DNA of 64,000 bases from Kingdonia uniflora (GCA_014058105.1 JACGCM010001217.1:496001-560000), one strand, 5' to 3'; counted from the first letter of the stretch, positions 1 to 10,764 are shown. Numbers and translations: made by a program. Notes: generated from the letters alone by a model not told the origin.

Positions 1-1222
1 TACGCAAGAATAGTTGTTAATTGTGGTATGCACAGAATTGGCTTCCTTCATCCTTGGCGTCATTGATTGTCACTGGACTTGAATCGCTTGTTATCACCCC
101 CATAGTCTTTATTGCTATTATGAGCTCGTTCTTCAGGATGGCCTTTGGTTGGTAGGGTGATGCATTAAGGTATTGGCTTCTCAGTTGTCAGTCACTCGAG
201 GTCAATAAAGTTGTTGACCTTCTCAATCATATCCTCCGACGTCAGTGGCTTGTTAAGAACCAGGTGCTCCTTGACTCGTCCATCTACGAGCAGTGCATTG
301 GTGAAAGCAGAGATTATGATCTTCTTGTCGAGGTTGTCAATTTTTTGGGCTAGTTCGATAAATTTCCTGGTAAACGTCTCTAATTTTTCGTTTAGTACCT
401 GCTTTAGGCTGAATAAAGAGTAAAGACTCTCCTCCTTTTCTTTATTGTACGAATAGCTTTTGACAAATAGTTCGCGAAGTTGTTCAAAAGTGAAGATAGA
501 CCCTTTGCTGAGCATGTGAAACCATCGCAAAGGTTCGCCCTTTAAACTGGTCGGGAAGAATCCTGAAATTCTTGAACGTGCTCCACAGGACCTCCTCCCT
601 TGTATTTCTAAATCTTCGGAGTATGAAAAATGGTGGGTACTTCCTTGTCTAGCAACTCTTGTGCGAGCAGTCTCTTCTATAATTTGGTATAGCTATTTCT
701 TCTAGTGAGTATTTGAGAGTCTAACAGCTCCTGGATGCATTTGTCCACCTATTCCAGAGTGAGATGTTGTTGAGACGTAATAGCTCATCTTGTTGCTCAT
801 CTTCCTGGTGTATTGTGCTCTCTTATTGCTTCGCTCATGCGATCATAGACCAAAATTTGAGGTTTTTCTCTATTTTGTTCCTTTGGTTGTTGCAGATTGA
901 TTATTGCTCCGGTGGATAATTGTGGATTGACGTGACCTGGAGGTGGGACTAGCTCTTGCTAAATTTGGGGAAGTGCTTGATTTCGGCCTCGATGTCCCAA
1001 GCGATCATGGACTGATAACCTCGAGGTTGCAGGCCGAGCATTCTGTTGTCTCGGATTTGCTGTTATTTGAGCTTGAAGTGCTCTGATTGTGTCCTGCATA
1101 CTGACAAGTTGTTTCTCTAGTTCTAATCGCCGGCCAGCTTTTTCTTGCACAGTTGTTCACAAATCCGTCACTCCTTCAGCAGCGTTAGGCAGGACGTTGT
1201 GTGATTTTTCTTGATTTTCCAT
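1..1222 (-). pseudogene. gag: gag of element A, broken
   Basis: Gag builds the retrotransposon's cytoplasmic particle. The likely start is the ATG at 1222, 58 bases downstream of the primer site and followed by MENQEKSHN. A short coiled stretch (about 1150-960) includes LEKQLVSMQDTIRALQAQ. The conserved capsid-like core (530-192) contains the RWFH, FEQLRELF and SLKQ blocks and ends in NALLVDGRVKEHLVLNKP, matching the gags of B, G, H and J. There are several in-frame stops and frame changes between 960 and 530, so no full protein can be made. The C-terminal part continues to the window edge. Confidence 0.8.
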
Positions 1223-1279
1223 CCCTAAAAAAAATGAATACGGGAAAAATGGATCGAAGAACGTTGAGTGTATGCTTTG

Positions 1280-1297
1280 TTCCCACAGATGACGCCA
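1280..1297 (-). other. Primer-binding site of element A
   Basis: On the minus strand this reads TGGCGTCATCTGTGGGAA, two bases after the LTR end. B (TGGCACCGTC...) and G (TGGCGTTGTC...) have the same block at the same distance. It is the site where a tRNA 3' end would prime minus-strand DNA synthesis; I cannot say which tRNA. Confidence 0.75.
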
Positions 1298-1299
1298 AA

Positions 1300-1974
1300 T
1301 ATAATAGCCTATTTTTGTATTGGATGAAGATAGTGCCTTACACCCTTGAAATATGGGATATTAACTAGGAACTAGAAGCAATTAATACAAGTTTTAGCAT
1401 GGAAAACCCTTGAATGGGTTAAAAACCGCGACCTCCCCTGAGGATTTCTGAAAGAATGGTGTTTATATAGATACTAGCTATTACAAAGAGAAAGAGATTG
1501 GTTATATGAGTTTTGGCAGGAATCACTTTTTCTAAGAGTTCTCTAGATGATAATAGCCATCCTGGATCCTGATCTCCATGTCTCTTTATATAGGTCTTAT
1601 AATATGACCGTTGGTTACATTGGTGACGTACATTTTGGTCGTTCGTATTTGATGAGTTTTCATGAGGTCTTTTGTAGCGTCTTGATACTTGCTGATCTGC
1701 AATAGATCTATTGATGACCTTAGTTGTAACTTTGAACTGTTGATGAAGATCCAATCTCTAACGATGTTCGTATGTATACGAACTGTTGATGGATATCTGA
1801 GTGTCTTCTACAGTGCGATGCTACTAGATGCTTCAATATCCTCGAACTGTAGGTAAAGAACTCTGTATTGTAATCTGCATGCTCTCAGTTCTTGGGTGGT
1901 TATCAGTTTGTTTATACGAACTATGTGAACTCGAATATCGGGCTTAGTAGGAGGATTAGGAATAAGCCCTTACA
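1300..1974 (-). repeat. 5' LTR of element A (675 bp)
   Basis: On the minus strand it starts TGTAAGGGCTTATTCC (1974) and ends GGCTATTATA at 1300, just before the primer site. A TATA box (TATATAAAG, 1592-1584 minus) lies inside and would drive the element's genomic RNA. The block with GGAAAACC and GGTTAAAAAC (about 1400-1425) is shared with the LTRs of B, F and G. The canonical CA end has become TA, as in G. Confidence 0.85.
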
Positions 1975-2267
1975 CATACTATAGTCAGTAACACCTTCTC
2001 ATGGGATAATTGATGTCATATATTGAGAGCACATAGTAGTTTCTTTGCTTGGTTATTGGTAGTAAATTTGATTTATTACTACTTTTTCTAAATTATGTTC
2101 GAAACATAGTAGTTGGTGTAGTTTAATAAGTGTTATGACATACATTTAGCATCATCATCTATGAAATCTTATTTTTCTGTTATAATTGTTATATGTTAGA
2201 ATTTTTTCTCAGCATAGTAGTTAATTATGTTCTATGATAGTTAATCTGCTATATACAGGTTGCCCAT
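1975..2267. other. Unassigned AT-rich gap between A and D
   Basis: No gene is visible. The only pattern I see is CATAGTAGTT occurring three times (about 2032, 2106 and 2213). It may be leader sequence of copia element D or older DNA that A landed beside. The LTR of D is not recognisable here. Confidence 0.4.
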
Positions 2268-3110
2268 ATGGAATTTTCCATTCATCGAGCATTTTTCGAT
2301 TATCGGATGAGTAGCGACAATTGTCAGGTAGACAGTGGTGCCACACACTCTATCATACGAGATAATAAATATTTCTCATCTCTGACCCCGTACATCAGCA
2401 ATGTTACAACTATCATTGGCTCGACTAGCATGATAGAATACATTGGCAGTTTCATATTATTACTACCCAACGGTTTGGATACTAAGTATCCAGACCGCTT
2501 TATACACAAGTAATTTCACCATGAATCTACTCAGCAAGGTCAGAAAGCCGTATTCGAGCGGTGTCCAATATATCCCTTTGGGAAATATTCCACAGACATT
2601 CGATATGTTGAGACCTGCGTTATAACAAATTTTTCTCCCTCATAAGTAGCAAAATCAAACTATGTCACGATTGTCTAGGGCATCCAGGTTCTCGGATGAT
2701 GAAGAAGATTAACGACAGTAGCTCCAGACATTCTTTGAAATGAAAAATGATCTGCGCATTGCGAGACTGCCCTTGCAATGCCTCCTCTCAGAGTAAGCTT
2801 ATTATTCGACCTAACATGACCAAGGTGGATTCAGAGTCTCCAACCTTTCTCCAACGCATCCATAGAGATATATGTGAACCTATACATCCACATAGTGGCC
2901 CATTTAGGAATTTTAAGGTCATTATTGATGCATCTTTACGATGGTCACACGTTTGCCTATTGTCAACTAGGAATATGGCGTTTACAAGACTTCTTGCACA
3001 AAATATTTTGTTATGGTCTAATTTCCTATAATACCAGATCAAGTCGATCTGACCTGAAAATGCAGGTGAGTTTACCTCCCGCGCATTTGATGATTATTGT
3101 ATCGCTAATA
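2268..3110 (+). pseudogene. pol: Copia protease and integrase remnants of D
   Basis: The aspartic-protease signature is VDSGATHSIIRDNKYF (about 2325-2375), followed by the family's typical STSMIEYIGSF and LLPNG blocks. Integrase-like sequence follows around 2750-3000, including FLQRIHRDICEPIHPHSGPF, which matches the first catalytic Asp region (DICxPIxP). Frames change at about 2515, 2745 and 3030. The protease would cut the Gag-Pol polyprotein and the integrase would insert the cDNA. Neither can work here. Confidence 0.75.
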
Positions 3111-4100
3111 GGATAGATGTGAAACATCCGTTACCCCATGTTCATACCTAGAATGGTATGGCAGATAACCTAATCAAGTGATTACAAGCAATCGCTAGGC
3201 CACTGTTATTATGATCTCAGCTTCTAGCCACCGCTTGGAATCATGCAATCTTGCATGCTAGAATACTGATTAGGATTCATCCGAGCGTTAATCATTAGCT
3301 TTCCCAAAAGCAACTAGTCACTAGGTTATAACCCAATATCTCCCATTTGTGCACCTTTGAATATTTTGTGCAGGTGCCAATCACACCTCTATAGCGCACA
3401 AAAAATGGGTCCATAGCGCTGCTTTGGTATCTACGTGGATTATGATTTACCACCAATCATCTGATATTTGTAACTCACTACAAGCAATGTCTTTACCGCG
3501 AGATTCGCAATCTGTCACTTTGATAAGATGATTTTTTTGACATCAGAGGAAGATATTACAGATAATGTCGCAGAAATTCCTAAGTTAACTTGGGAAATGC
3601 CATCGTTATCTTATTTGGATCCCATTACTATACATAGTGACATCGTAGTCCAACGAATACTTCACTTACAACATGTCGTCAATAAATTGCCTGATACATT
3701 TAATGATGCTGCCAAAGTGACTAAGGGCATGTACCTACAAGTAATGTTTCTTCACAGTTGAAGGTTCCAAAAGGAACTGGCGTGCCTCCCAAAAATAAAT
3801 CAAAGGTCAAGAGATCCTGTGGACATCCTCCTTAAGGACAAGGAACTGGCTTCGAGGAAGTGGCAAAAATTGAGACCAAAAATGAATAATGGTATAGTCA
3901 GTTCATCAAGGATAGAACCCCCCATTGATAGGGCTATAGTAGTTACGCAACTAGTTGATATATTACCAAACATGCTTGACGTGGCTCATAGCTATAACAA
4001 TAGAGAGATCTCAATCAATTATGTCTATAATGGCTCAACTTAGGATTGCCCAAAAGTAGTTGTCGATAATTTATTCACTTTTATTGTTGCGCTCGCCATC
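3111..4100 (+). pseudogene. pol: Integrase C-terminus and linker remnants of D
   Basis: Two short open segments (3528-3761 and 3819-4043) lie between integrase and reverse transcriptase, where copia elements have a poorly conserved linker. The sequence around 3110-3520 is stop-rich but still in copia order. The identification rests on position more than on motifs. Confidence 0.5.
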
Positions 4101-5768
4101 AAGGATCATGATCCAGAACCCCTTACGGTTAACAAATGTCATAACCATAAAGATTGGCCAAAATGGGAATCTGCGATCCAAGTTGAGCTCAGCCTGCTAG
4201 AAAAATGTGAAGTGTTCAGACCAATTGTCTGTAAGCATGATGCCATAAAGCATGTCGGTTATAAATGGGTATACATACCAACATTTAATGAACATAGAGA
4301 GATAGTAAGATACAAAGCAAGACTAGTTTCCCAGGGATTTTCATAAAGACCTGGCATCGATTATAATAAAACCTATTCTCCAATCATGGACGCTATAACA
4401 TTCTGTTACTTGATCAGTCTGTCAGCTATCGAGGACAATCTGGACATGCGTCTTATGGATGTCGTTACCGCATATCCATATGAGAAACTATATACGGATA
4501 TCTACATGAAGTTACCCAAAGGGTAAAAGCTTTCAGAAGCAATAAAGCCTAATATACGAAATGTGTACATAATAAAACTAGATAAGTTGTGGTATAGTTT
4601 GAAGCAATCGGGGATCGTGAGACATAATAGGTTGACTGAATATTTGGAAGCAGAAGGCTTTACAAATAATCATATATGCCCATGCATTTCATTAAGAAGA
4701 TAGAAACTGTATTTGATATTATTGGAGTGTTCGTCGATGATCTGAATATCATCAAAACTCCATTGGAGTTTAAAAGTATCGTCGAATACCTTAAGAAGGA
4801 ATTTAAAATACCATGGAAAAACTAAACACTATTTCGGCTTGCAGATCGAGCACCTTGGTATTGGCATACTTTTCCACCAGGTGACATGTACCGAACGAAA
4901 TCTTAAACAATTTAGTATGAATCCAGTACATAGTGCTATGACACCTATGGTAGTCTGCCACTTGAATGTGGACAAGGACATATTCTACCTTTTGGATGAG
5001 GGGGAGGAACTTATAGGGCTTAAGGTATTGTATCTAGGAGCAATTGGTACTTTATTATACTTAGATGGGTGTACTAGACCCGATATCTCATTCGTAGTGA
5101 ACTGTTTGGCTAACCATAGTTCTACTCCTTCTTAAAGGTACTGACATGGGATCAAGCATATATTGTGATACCTGAAAGGCATAATAGTCTTGGGTCTATT
5201 CTACCTGAAAAGTGGTAAACATAAAATTATTGGGTACGCCGACGTAGGATATTTGTCAGACCTGCATAAAGGCTGATCTTAGTCAGGATATATGTTCTTG
5301 TATGGTAATACAATAATTTTATAATGGTCAGTGAAACAAATGATGGTTGTTACATCTTGAAATTATACAAAAATTCTTGCACTTCATAAAGCTGGCAGAG
5401 AATATTTTTGGTTATGCTCTATGGTGAATCATATCAACAAAACTTGTAGATTAGATTTTATCAAGAAGGACCCTACTACTCTATATGAAGACAATACTGC
5501 TTGCATCGCTCAGGTTAGAGGAGGCCTTCTCAAGGGAAATAAAACTAAGCATATTTCACCTAAATTCTTCCATACTCATGAATTATATAATGCAAATGAA
5601 ATTGATATTATTCAAGTACGTTCAGAAGATAACTTAGCAGACCTATTTACGAAGGCCCTTGCTTATCCTACATTTAAGAAATTGGTACATGAGATAGACA
5701 TGCAAAGTTTATATTCATTGACGCCTCTAGAAAACACATCTCTGGGAGATAGACGTCAGGGGGAGTAA
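4100..5768 (+). pseudogene. pol: Copia reverse transcriptase and RNase H remnants of D
   Basis: The RT front is clear around 4150-4330: KWESAIQVELSLLE, then VGYKWVY and RYKARLVSQGFS, then GIDYNKTYSP. An FVDDL-type polymerase box lies near 4730-4745. RNase H ends in YEDNTACIAQVRGG, KTKHISPKFF and NLADLFTKAL (5480-5660), typical of one copia group. The final frame closes at 5768 just inside the purine tract. At least six disruptions are visible. It reverse-transcribed the element's RNA when active. Confidence 0.8.
5756..5767 (+). other. Polypurine tract of D
   Basis: CAGGGGGAGTAA lies at the end of the D RNase H frame and just before the start of its 3' LTR (about 5777). Such tracts prime plus-strand DNA synthesis. 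Confidence 0.7.
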
Positions 5769-5791
5769 TCTCTACCTGATGTTGGCATATG

Positions 5792-6413
5792 TGTATTGTT
5801 AAGTGTGAACTCAAACTAATGAAGAATAAAATTATTGAAGAACAGTCAAAGTCGTTTGAATGAATTAGGGAGTCATTCAAATGAGCTTTAAACTCGTTCA
5901 AACGAGATTATCTATTTTATGTTTTTTGGACTTGGTTTGAAGCAGTCGTTTAAACGGGCTTGGATACCGTTCAAACGAGTTGCTATTTTCTAGAACTTGA
6001 GAACAACTATCGTTAAAGTCGCTCGAACGTACTTTGCGTAGGTTTGCCTTAGATGTTTTTCTAAAATGTTGAGTTACCTCGAGATCCGTTCTACTTGTAT
6101 TTTAGTTCCCTAGTATATAAAGGGGACTTAGTTTATTTGTTTAAACTATCCTTCTATGTGAGTTTAATTCTAGAGACCTAGAATTTGAGAGACTCCATTA
6201 AAGCTTGAGAAGCTTGGAGAGATCATTATAACCCATTTGATTATCATAGTGAATTATTCGGGGAGTGGTTTTTTATCTAAAAGGGTTTTTCACTTCCCAC
6301 CTCTGGGAATTCTTGTGTCCTTGTTATTCTTGTTTGATTATTTCTTCAGTTAGGGCTTATTCCACGTATCATTGTTTTTAGGGAAGAGGGAGTAGCTACC
6401 CCGATTCTCAACA
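5792..6413 (+). repeat. 5' LTR of element C
   Basis: It aligns along its length with 23725-24357 (shared GAACTCRAACTAATGAAGAA near the start and TTCTCAACA at the end). A TATA box (TATATAA, 6114-6120) is followed by AGGGGACTTA. The upstream U3 part (5845-6035) has at least six copies of a palindromic motif close to TCGTTCRAACGA. The start is uncertain by a base or two because the left end reads TGTATTG or GTATTG. Confidence 0.88.
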
Positions 6414-6414
6414 A

Positions 6415-6427
6415 TTGGTGTCAGAGC
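6415..6427 (+). other. Primer-binding site of C
   Basis: TTGGTGTCAGAGC lies directly after the 5' LTR and differs by one base from the plant copia TGGTATCAGAGC, complementary to the 3' end of initiator tRNA-Met. Confidence 0.85.
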
Positions 6428-6458
6428 AAGTATTACAGGGCTTATGTGGTGCAGAGCG

Positions 6459-7240
6459 ATGGCCGATCAGGAAAAGTTGAAGATCACGAAGTTCAATGGT
6501 TCTAATTTTGGAGTGTGAAAGATACAGATAGAAGATTACCTTTATCAAAAAGATCTTGATTTACTACTGGGTAGAGTTGAGATGATGCCAACATAATACG
6601 ATGCTGCTAAGTGGGTACGATTGGATTGCAAGGTGCTTGGAACTGGTAGGTTAGCATTGTCATCTTAAATTCTGCACATGATCTCCAAAGTTATGATGAT
6701 GAAGGGTTTGATGGAGATGTTGTCTGCTATATACTCGGAACCGTCTGGGGCAAACAAGGTATAACATTTGCAGCGCTAGTTTACTTTAAAGATGAAAGAT
6801 AATGGTAGTGTGCAAGCTTATATTAGTGAGTTCAATACCATTCATGCTCAACTAAAATCTGTTAAAATTACTTTTACCGAGGAGATGAGAGTATGGGATC
6901 TTTTAAGGCAAATGCCTATGAGCTAGGAAGGGTTCATTATACTTGTGAGCAACTCATCGGAGAAGGAATGCATCAAATTTGACACTATAGTCTTTTTGAT
7001 TATGAGTGAAGATAATAGGCGTAAAGTATCTGAACCCTCTTTGAGTTTAAATGGTAGTGTGTTGAATGTTGAGGAAAAAGGGAGGTCTTACTGAAATGGG
7101 TCAAAATTTTCAAGGGGTTGATCACAGTCAAGAGGAAAGTCTAAGCCGCCCGGTGTGTATTGGACTTGTGAAAAGACTAGTCATTTTAGGCGAGATTGTA
7201 ACTCTTCTTCAAAGAAAGATAATGATGAGGAGAAAGATAC
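6459..7240 (+). pseudogene. gag: gag of element C, broken
   Basis: The probable start is the ATG at 6459 (MADQEKLKITKFNGSNF), matching the usual start of Tork-type copia gag. Downstream AYISEFNTIHAQL (about 6807-6850) fits the UBN2 gag fold. A retroviral zinc knuckle lies at 7155-7199, YWTCEKTSHFRRDC, whose first Cys has become Tyr. Stops occur at about 6517, 6594 and 6667, and the frame shifts later. It formed the particle shell and bound RNA. Confidence 0.8.
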
Positions 7241-8295
7241 AATAAACCTTACTGAGGAGATTAGTTCTGACGAGGCTCTACTACTGTCATATGTTGATGT
7301 TAATGAATCTTGGATAGTTGATTCGGGTACCTCTTTCAATAGTACTGCAAATATTGGTTTCCTAATTAATATTGTTAAATGTGACTTCAGTACGGTCCTT
7401 CTTGTAGATAAGAGTACGCGCAAAATTACTGGAAAGGGAAAAACTAAGTTGTTGTTGCCTTTAAGGGGAACATTGGTTTTATAGAATGTGCAACTTGTAC
7501 CTAAATTGGGGCATAACCTCATATCGGTTAGAAAATTGGTGGATGATGGCGGATATGTGGATACCTTTGGTGCAGCCTATTGGAAGGTTACAAAGGGAGC
7601 TATGTTGGCAGCCCAAGGCTTACGATAAGGAATACTGTATTCAACGCAAAGAAAAATATCCACTATTTATCTTGCCACTCCAGGGACTGATATAAGTACA
7701 TGGCACAAATGGCTCGGTTACATGAGTGAAAAGGGGATGAAGATAATGGTAACAAATAGAATGCTAGAGTGTTTTGTTGAGGTTGATCTCATGTTTTGTG
7801 AAGAGTGTGTTCTTGCGAAGCAGAAGAAGATCAGTTTTAAAATATCTGGAATATCAAGATATCAAGGAAATGTGGAAAGCTAGATCTTGTACACACAAAT
7901 GTTTGGGGGCCAACTAAGGTTTCTTCTCATGGTAGTTCTCACTAATATGTTACTTTTATCAATGATGGTACTCGTAAACTGTGGGTCTACTTCGTGAAGA
8001 TCAAATTAGATTTGTTCAATAAATTCATGAAGTGGAGGGCTCTAGTTGAAAATGAAACCGATTTGAAACTCAAGTGTCTCAGGTAGGATAACGGGGGCGA
8101 ATACTGTAGTGACGAGTTTGAAGACTTTTTTGCATCAAACGGGATTAGGAGACAAAAGGCTATTCCCAGAACACCACAATAAAATGGTATTGCAGAATTC
8201 ATGAACCGAATAAACAAAAAAGCGAGGAATATGAGACTCAACGCTGGATTACGAAAATGTTTATGGGTGGATGTGATTAGTACGGTGGCGTTTAG
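7241..8295 (+). pseudogene. pol: Protease and integrase of element C, truncated
   Basis: The protease site reads WIVDSGTSFN (7310-7340). The GAG-pre-integrase zinc region follows (TWHKWLGYMSEKGM, then CEECVLAKQKK, about 7700-7825). The integrase core retains DNGGEY (about 8088) and NGIAEF (8184), but the first catalytic Asp, normally in DLVHTDVWGP, is Asn (about 7900). Stops such as the TAA in PQ-stop-NG (8180) look like CAA to TAA. The frame ends near 8295, before the integrase C-terminal domain, where element B begins. Confidence 0.82.
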
Positions 8296-8571
8296 TACTA
8301 ATGATGGTGTTTGAGAAAGAATTAGTACGACAACTGAAGATACGAGTGGCTTGGGTTATGAAAGAATTTTTGGGTATATGGGTTAGAAATTTGAATGAGG
8401 AATGAAGTAATGATGGTGTTTAACTGCATGAAAAATATGCGTGTCAAGGGGGAAGTACGTATATTGAATATTGATGGGAATATTGATGTATGTGACGGTT
8501 AGGGTTTGAACAGTTTCGTTTACATTGAATAATGACGCTTGGGGAAATGTTCCTACACAATAATGTAGGGC

Positions 8572-8580
8572 TATATAAAT
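8572..8580 (+). promoter_or_regulatory. TATA box of antisense gene p1, element B
   Basis: TATATAAAT lies 69 bases before the p1 ATG, followed by AGTACCTG. The same block occurs at the same place in F (28638) and G (32115), and a related one in H (62271 minus). Confidence 0.65.
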
Positions 8581-8648
8581 AGTACCTGCACCGAGGTTGG
8601 TGGCCAAGTACGTTTGTTTTGCTGCCTTGATCTCTGAAATTGTTGAAG

Positions 8649-9160
8649 ATGGTAAAGACCCATAGAATGGCTCTTAAAAAGAGAATTGCTTCTGAACTGC
8701 AGAGGTTGAAGTTGAAGTATTTTGGAGATTATTCCTTGGCAAATTTGACTCCTGTTCCTGTTCCTCCTACGTATCAAGGAATGTCGGAAAATGAAGCGGC
8801 AGAGGCTGAGGAGCAGTTTTACTGTAGATCGAGGTTTTCCCACATTATCTTGACAGGTGAGCAACGTTGAGCTTGTCTTTGCATTCTTACTGAAGAAAAG
8901 GTTAGGGAGGCAGATGCAAGAATAGGCGTGACTATGAGGCAGTTGCGTTGAAGTCTTGCGCTCATATGGATTCCAAAGTCAGGACCTCTTCATCTCTACC
9001 AACTCTGAGGGGGGGGGTTATTGGAGAGGGGGTAGAAGTTATAAAAGAGGCAATGATGGTAGTGGAGGAGGAAGATGGAGAATTGAAGTCTGCTTCTATA
9101 CTTCCATCGCTACTTTGTACTGAGAAGACCGTCAATTTGAAGAGTTGGTTCAAGCACTGA
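8649..9160 (+). pseudogene. Antisense gene p1 of element B (MVKT family, Gly-rich tail)
   Basis: Opposite in strand to gag-pol. The start chosen is the ATG at 8649 (MVKTHRMALKKRIASEL), because MVKT is the shared start in all four copies. The conserved core has LKLKYFGDYS, PPTYQGMSENEAAEAEEQFY and ILTGEQ. The first stop is at 8868, but homology to G goes on (ACLCILTEEKVR), and after a frameshift a Gly/Arg-rich tail follows (GGGYWRGGRSYKRGNDGSGG, about 9013-9072). The function is unknown; Gly/Arg tails often bind RNA. It does not match any retroviral protein that I recognise. Confidence 0.6.
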
Positions 9161-9309
9161 GTCTCCTACTTTCATAGTTTCCATTTTAAGTTTGTTTAGA
9201 CATCGACCAAACTCATGGGAAGGAGGATACTTGTTATTTCCAATGTCTGCATTGTATTAGGGTGAAAGATCACTGAAGTAGAACGAACTAAAGGATTTGA
9301 CGCTTTGGA

Positions 9310-9460
9310 GTGCCTGAAAGACTTGTTAGCTATAAAAGTACTTGAAAAATATGTAATTATAATGTAAATGATGTTAACTACTTGAAAGACTTGTTATCTG
9401 TCGAGTACCTGAACTTGAGTAATTGAAAGACTTGTTATCTGTAAAAGCACTTATAATTTT
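9310..9460 (+). repeat. Degenerate copies of a 27-bp spacer repeat, element B
   Basis: GAAAGACTTGTTATCTGT-like blocks followed by AGTACYTGAA occur three to four times, irregularly spaced. The ordered array is in F (29354-29488). It lies between p1 and p2; no gene is seen in 9161-9901. Confidence 0.6.
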
Positions 9461-9901
9461 CAAGATGAATAAAATTTATTATCCAAACTTTATGTTGATA
9501 TGGAATAGAATAACTCTATAAATCGAGCTGTATGATCTGAAGACTTTCGAATATTACATGAAATGAAATGTATGAGGGTAAAAAGTAAAAATGTTTGTAA
9601 TAATCGAGCTGTTAGAAATTTATCTCTGAAAATATGTGTTAAGTGGAAAATATTATTCGATATATGTGCTGGAAATGTGGGGGTGATAGAAATTGCAGAA
9701 GGTTCATTATAAAGAATCAATCTTGCAGAGGCCGTTCTAGAATATTAGACTTGGAAAGAGTGAGCTCAATCTGGAATAGTACGAAATGACTGAGTTCGAT
9801 AAGAAGAGATATGTTTAAATAATTTCTCTCAAGATATTGGGGCTTATGTTGCGGGATAATAGGATAATATCATGACTTGCGGGGAATTGGTAGAAAAAAT
9901 G

Positions 9902-9910
9902 TATAAATAA
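9902..9910 (+). promoter_or_regulatory. TATA box of antisense gene p2, element B
   Basis: TATAAATAA, 47 bases before the p2 ATG at 9949. G has the identical box 48 bases before its p2 ATG (33425), and F has CATAAATATAG at the matching place. Confidence 0.6.
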
Positions 9911-9948
9911 GGTGGAAAGGAATTCAAAGTTTGGGGAAGGAAATAAGA

Positions 9949-10287
9949 ATGGTGTGGACTCGATCTGAGGGAATCCGGTATGCCACCGAAGGGCAGTTCG
10001 CGATAAAGATCGCTAAAGTGCAGGAATAAATTTTTTGATTGTTGGATTATGATGTTGAGCTACCAGTGAGGGAGGTTTAACTAGAAGGTTTAGATGGGAA
10101 TGAGAGGAAACGCGAGTATGAACGTTATTTTTATAAAGAGATGTTTCGAGAGATTGTGGTGGATCCAGCAGCTCAAAAATTTTATGTGAGGGAGCTTGCT
10201 ATAGAGGAGATCGAGTTGGATGTGGTTGCCCGGGACATCAAGGCTATTTTTGTTGCAATTATATGTGAGGTGATGAAGCAAATGTAA
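9949..10287 (+). pseudogene. Antisense gene p2 of element B
   Basis: Starts MVWTRSEGIRYATEGQFAIK and is broken by stops at about 10027 and 10078. Otherwise it runs to a TAA at 10285. The segments YDVELPVRE, EYERYFYKEMFREIV and VRELAIEEIELD match p2 of G (33473-33766) and F. The protein would be about 112 aa, soluble, acidic and helical, with no known domain that I recognise. Whether it is a separate gene or an upstream ORF is unclear, but it has its own TATA box. Confidence 0.55.
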
Positions 10288-10726
10288 ATAGGGTGACATA
10301 ATGTATGTAACTACATGAGTTTAAATAGTTTGATAGAAATATTTGTAGAATGATCCTCTATTTTTGTGAATGTTGTTTGTGACTGTTGTGAAAAATGAAT
10401 TTGAAAATATTTGAAACTTTGTTATGAGAACTTCGGAAATGACGTTATTGTTGCTACAAGTAGAAGAAGCAAGTATAGAAAAAGAAGGGAGCTTTTGATT
10501 TTAACTCTTGTGTAAAAGCTGTGAAAACCTGATTGCATATAAGTGAGTCATCATGAGTGTGGTAAGGTTAGAGGGAGATTTGGAAAAAAAAGATAAAAGT
10601 ATATTAAAATATGAAGTAAAGGACAACGATGCAAAAACATTTTTATTGAAAAGGTGCAAGACGTCTGACATAGATAGTGGAGGGGATTCCTCAGTTCCAA
10701 AACCGTGGACGGCTCGTATGAGGCTT

Positions 10727-10764
10727 AATAACTGCCAGTAGTTAGAGAGAGAAAAATATAAATA
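10727..10764 (+). promoter_or_regulatory. Promoter of antisense gene p3, element B
   Basis: AATAACTGCCAG (10727-10738) is followed 18 bases later by TATAAATA (10757-10764). F and G show the same box pair with 17 bases between (30784-30820; 34238-34274). The upstream bases (CCGTGGACGGCTCGTATGAGG) are also similar among copies. Confidence 0.65.

Larger units (their letters stand above)
1..1974 (-). mobile_element. Element A: 5' end of a Tat-like Ty3/gypsy retrotransposon
   Basis: Reading on the minus strand, an LTR (1974 to 1300) is followed by a primer-binding site (1297-1280) and a gag-like region beginning at 1222, which runs off the left edge. The LTR and gag resemble those of elements B, F and G in this window, so A belongs to the same family group. 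Pol, the antisense genes and the 3' LTR would lie outside the window. The LTR, primer site and gag order are seen directly; the Tat assignment comes from the relatives. Confidence 0.85.
2268..5791 (+). mobile_element. Element D, left part: degraded Ty1/copia retrotransposon
   Basis: Copia-order pol remnants run protease (2300-2500), integrase (2620-3110), linker (3500-4040), reverse transcriptase (4100-4850) and RNase H (5421-5768). They end in a purine tract (5756-5767) and the first bases of the 3' LTR. That LTR is cut at about 5791 by insertion of element C and resumes at 24358. Gag and the 5' LTR are not recognised. Many stops and frameshifts mark it as the oldest element in this part. 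Confidence 0.8.

Noticed and set aside
211..423. Plus-strand 70-codon frame opposite A gag
   Set aside because: Shadow of the capsid-like core of gag, whose minus-strand residues are conserved in B, G, H and J.
1280..1297. Possible tRNA gene remnant at the TGGCG...GGGAA block
   Set aside because: It is an 18-base primer-binding site beside an LTR, without any cloverleaf.
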